Assembly: GCA_963204845.1 (NCBI GenBank)
Contig: CAUJIL010000146.1
Span: 1-15,068 of the forward strand
DNA from: Pseudomonadota bacterium
GTDB taxonomy: Bacteria > Pseudomonadota > Gammaproteobacteria > Pseudomonadales > UBA5518
Direction: 5' to 3'
DNA length: 15,068 nt
Part shown: positions 14,527 through 15,068 of the stretch, piece after piece
How the letters are laid out: each line of letters opens with the position of its first letter
Numbering within the stretch: the stretch's first letter is position 1
The notes under the pieces: generated by a model
What the model saw: the letters and a program-made list of their open reading frames with translations, nothing else
Told to the model about the DNA's origin: nothing
The model's database searches: none
Program-made: the position numbers and the translations under genes

Positions 14527-15068
14527 ATGCCAGAGCACGACACCCCGCACCAACACTCGCCCGCCGCACTGGCCGCGCTGGCCGGTGCGATCCGCGACTG
14601 GGCGCGCGAACTCGGCTTCCAGGCGCTCGGCATCTGCGCCACCACGCTCGCGCCGCACGACCGGCGGTTGCAGGAATGGGTGGACGCCGGCCTGCACGGT
14701 GACATGGACTACATGGAGCGCCACGGCGAGAAGCGCTGGCGCCCCGAGGCGCTGGTCCCCGGCACGCTGCGCCTGATCTCGGTGCGCATGGACTACCGCC
14801 ACGACGGCGCCGAGCCGCTCGCGGTGCTGCAGGATCCCGAGCGGGCCTACGTCTCGCGCTATGCGCTGGGGCGCGACTACCACAAGCTGATGCGCGCCCG
14901 GCTGGCGCGGCTCGCCGAGCGCATCGCCGAGCGCCGCCCGGGCAGCGCGCTGCGCGCCTTCGTCGACAGCGCGCCGGTGCTCGAGCGCGGCGTGGCGCAG
15001 AAGGCGGGGCTGGGCTGGATCGGCAAGAACACCCTGCTGATCCACCCGCGCGCGGGTTCGTGGTTCTT
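14527..15068 (+). CDS. queG: Epoxyqueuosine reductase QueG, 3' end cut off by the window
   Basis: QueG reduces epoxyqueuosine to queuosine in GUN-decoding tRNAs, using cobalamin and two [4Fe-4S] clusters. The window holds the first 180 codons. Visible family features are IRDWARELGFQALGI (22-36), MDYMERHG (60-67), YVSRYALGRDYHK (108-120), FVDSAPVLER (145-154) with the catalytic Asp147, and GLGWIGKNTLLI (161-172). The cluster-binding cysteines lie beyond the window. The ATG at 14527 aligns with the E. coli N-terminus but has no clear Shine-Dalgarno; an in-frame ATG at 14476 would add 17 residues and is less likely. It is divergently placed from nnrD, so the two share an upstream region. Confidence 0.95.
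   Translation, partial: MPEHDTPHQHSPAALAALAGAIRDWARELGFQALGICATTLAPHDRRLQEWVDAGLHGDMDYMERHGEKRWRPEALVPGTLRLISVRMDYRHDGAEPLAVLQDPERAYVSRYALGRDYHKLMRARLARLAERIAERRPGSALRAFVDSAPVLERGVAQKAGLGWIGKNTLLIHPRAGSWF

Noticed and set aside
14436..14705. N-terminal extension of NnrD
   Set aside because: The extension is antisense to queG, has no homology, and crosses the divergent promoter region; GGAG supports the ATG at 14435.
14485..15045. 186-residue minus-strand frame opposite queG
   Set aside because: queG on the plus strand shows clear family motifs; the minus frame is a shadow.

Overview
This is a GC-rich bacterial chromosome segment, almost certainly from a gammaproteobacterium. The minus strand carries one long conserved block. 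In transcription order it is nnrD-tsaE-amiB-mutL-miaA-hfq-hflX-hflK-hflC-yjeT(DUF2065)-hisZ-purA, with queG divergent at the right edge. From memory, this is the gene order around purA/hfq in Pseudomonas aeruginosa (roughly PA4938 to PA4950). The genus cannot be fixed from the sequence. It need not be Pseudomonas, because the genes after purA differ: the rnr/trmH pair expected there is absent, and a stand-alone RNA-recognition-motif (RRM) protein and a convergent LOG-family gene sit there instead.

Layout. 1-675 (+): 3' part of a LOG-family nucleotide-processing gene that begins outside the window. 676-887: 212 bp between convergent genes, holding a nested perfect inverted repeat. 888-1211 (-): small RRM protein with an 11-glycine tract. 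1212-1414: 203 bp with a candidate promoter and a leader able to fold into stem-loops. 1415-2713 (-): purA. 2728-3921 (-): hisZ. 3944-4129 (-): 61-residue membrane protein of the DUF2065/YjeT family. 4130-4220: a 9-bp hairpin. 4221-6274 (-): hflC and hflK, sharing one base. 6326-7621 (-): hflX. 7623-7868 (-): hfq. 7869-8017: hfq leader. 8018-8974 (-): miaA. 8986-10788 (-): mutL. 10831-12387 (-): amiB. 12421-12921 (-): tsaE, overlapping nnrD by four bases. 12918-14435 (-): nnrD. 14436-14526: divergent promoter region. 14527-15068 (+): 5' part of queG. No gene-free stretch exceeds 300 bp. I see no tRNA or rRNA gene, insertion sequence, CRISPR array or prophage.

How the genes work together. Most are housekeeping: NAD(P)HX repair (nnrD), tRNA modification (tsaE, miaA, queG), septal peptidoglycan cleavage (amiB), mismatch repair (mutL), RNA-chaperone regulation (hfq), ribosome rescue (hflX), control of the FtsH protease (hflK/hflC), histidine pathway control (hisZ) and AMP synthesis (purA). 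Tight spacing and overlaps (GTGA at nnrD/tsaE, a one-base gap at hfq/hflX, one shared base at hflK/hflC) suggest one long operon, or several overlapping ones with internal promoters.

I found no convincing new multi-gene system. The points most worth checking are the structured leader and unusual location of the RRM gene, the nested inverted repeat between the convergent genes, and a MutL whose endonuclease motif reads DMHA where the family consensus is DQHA.
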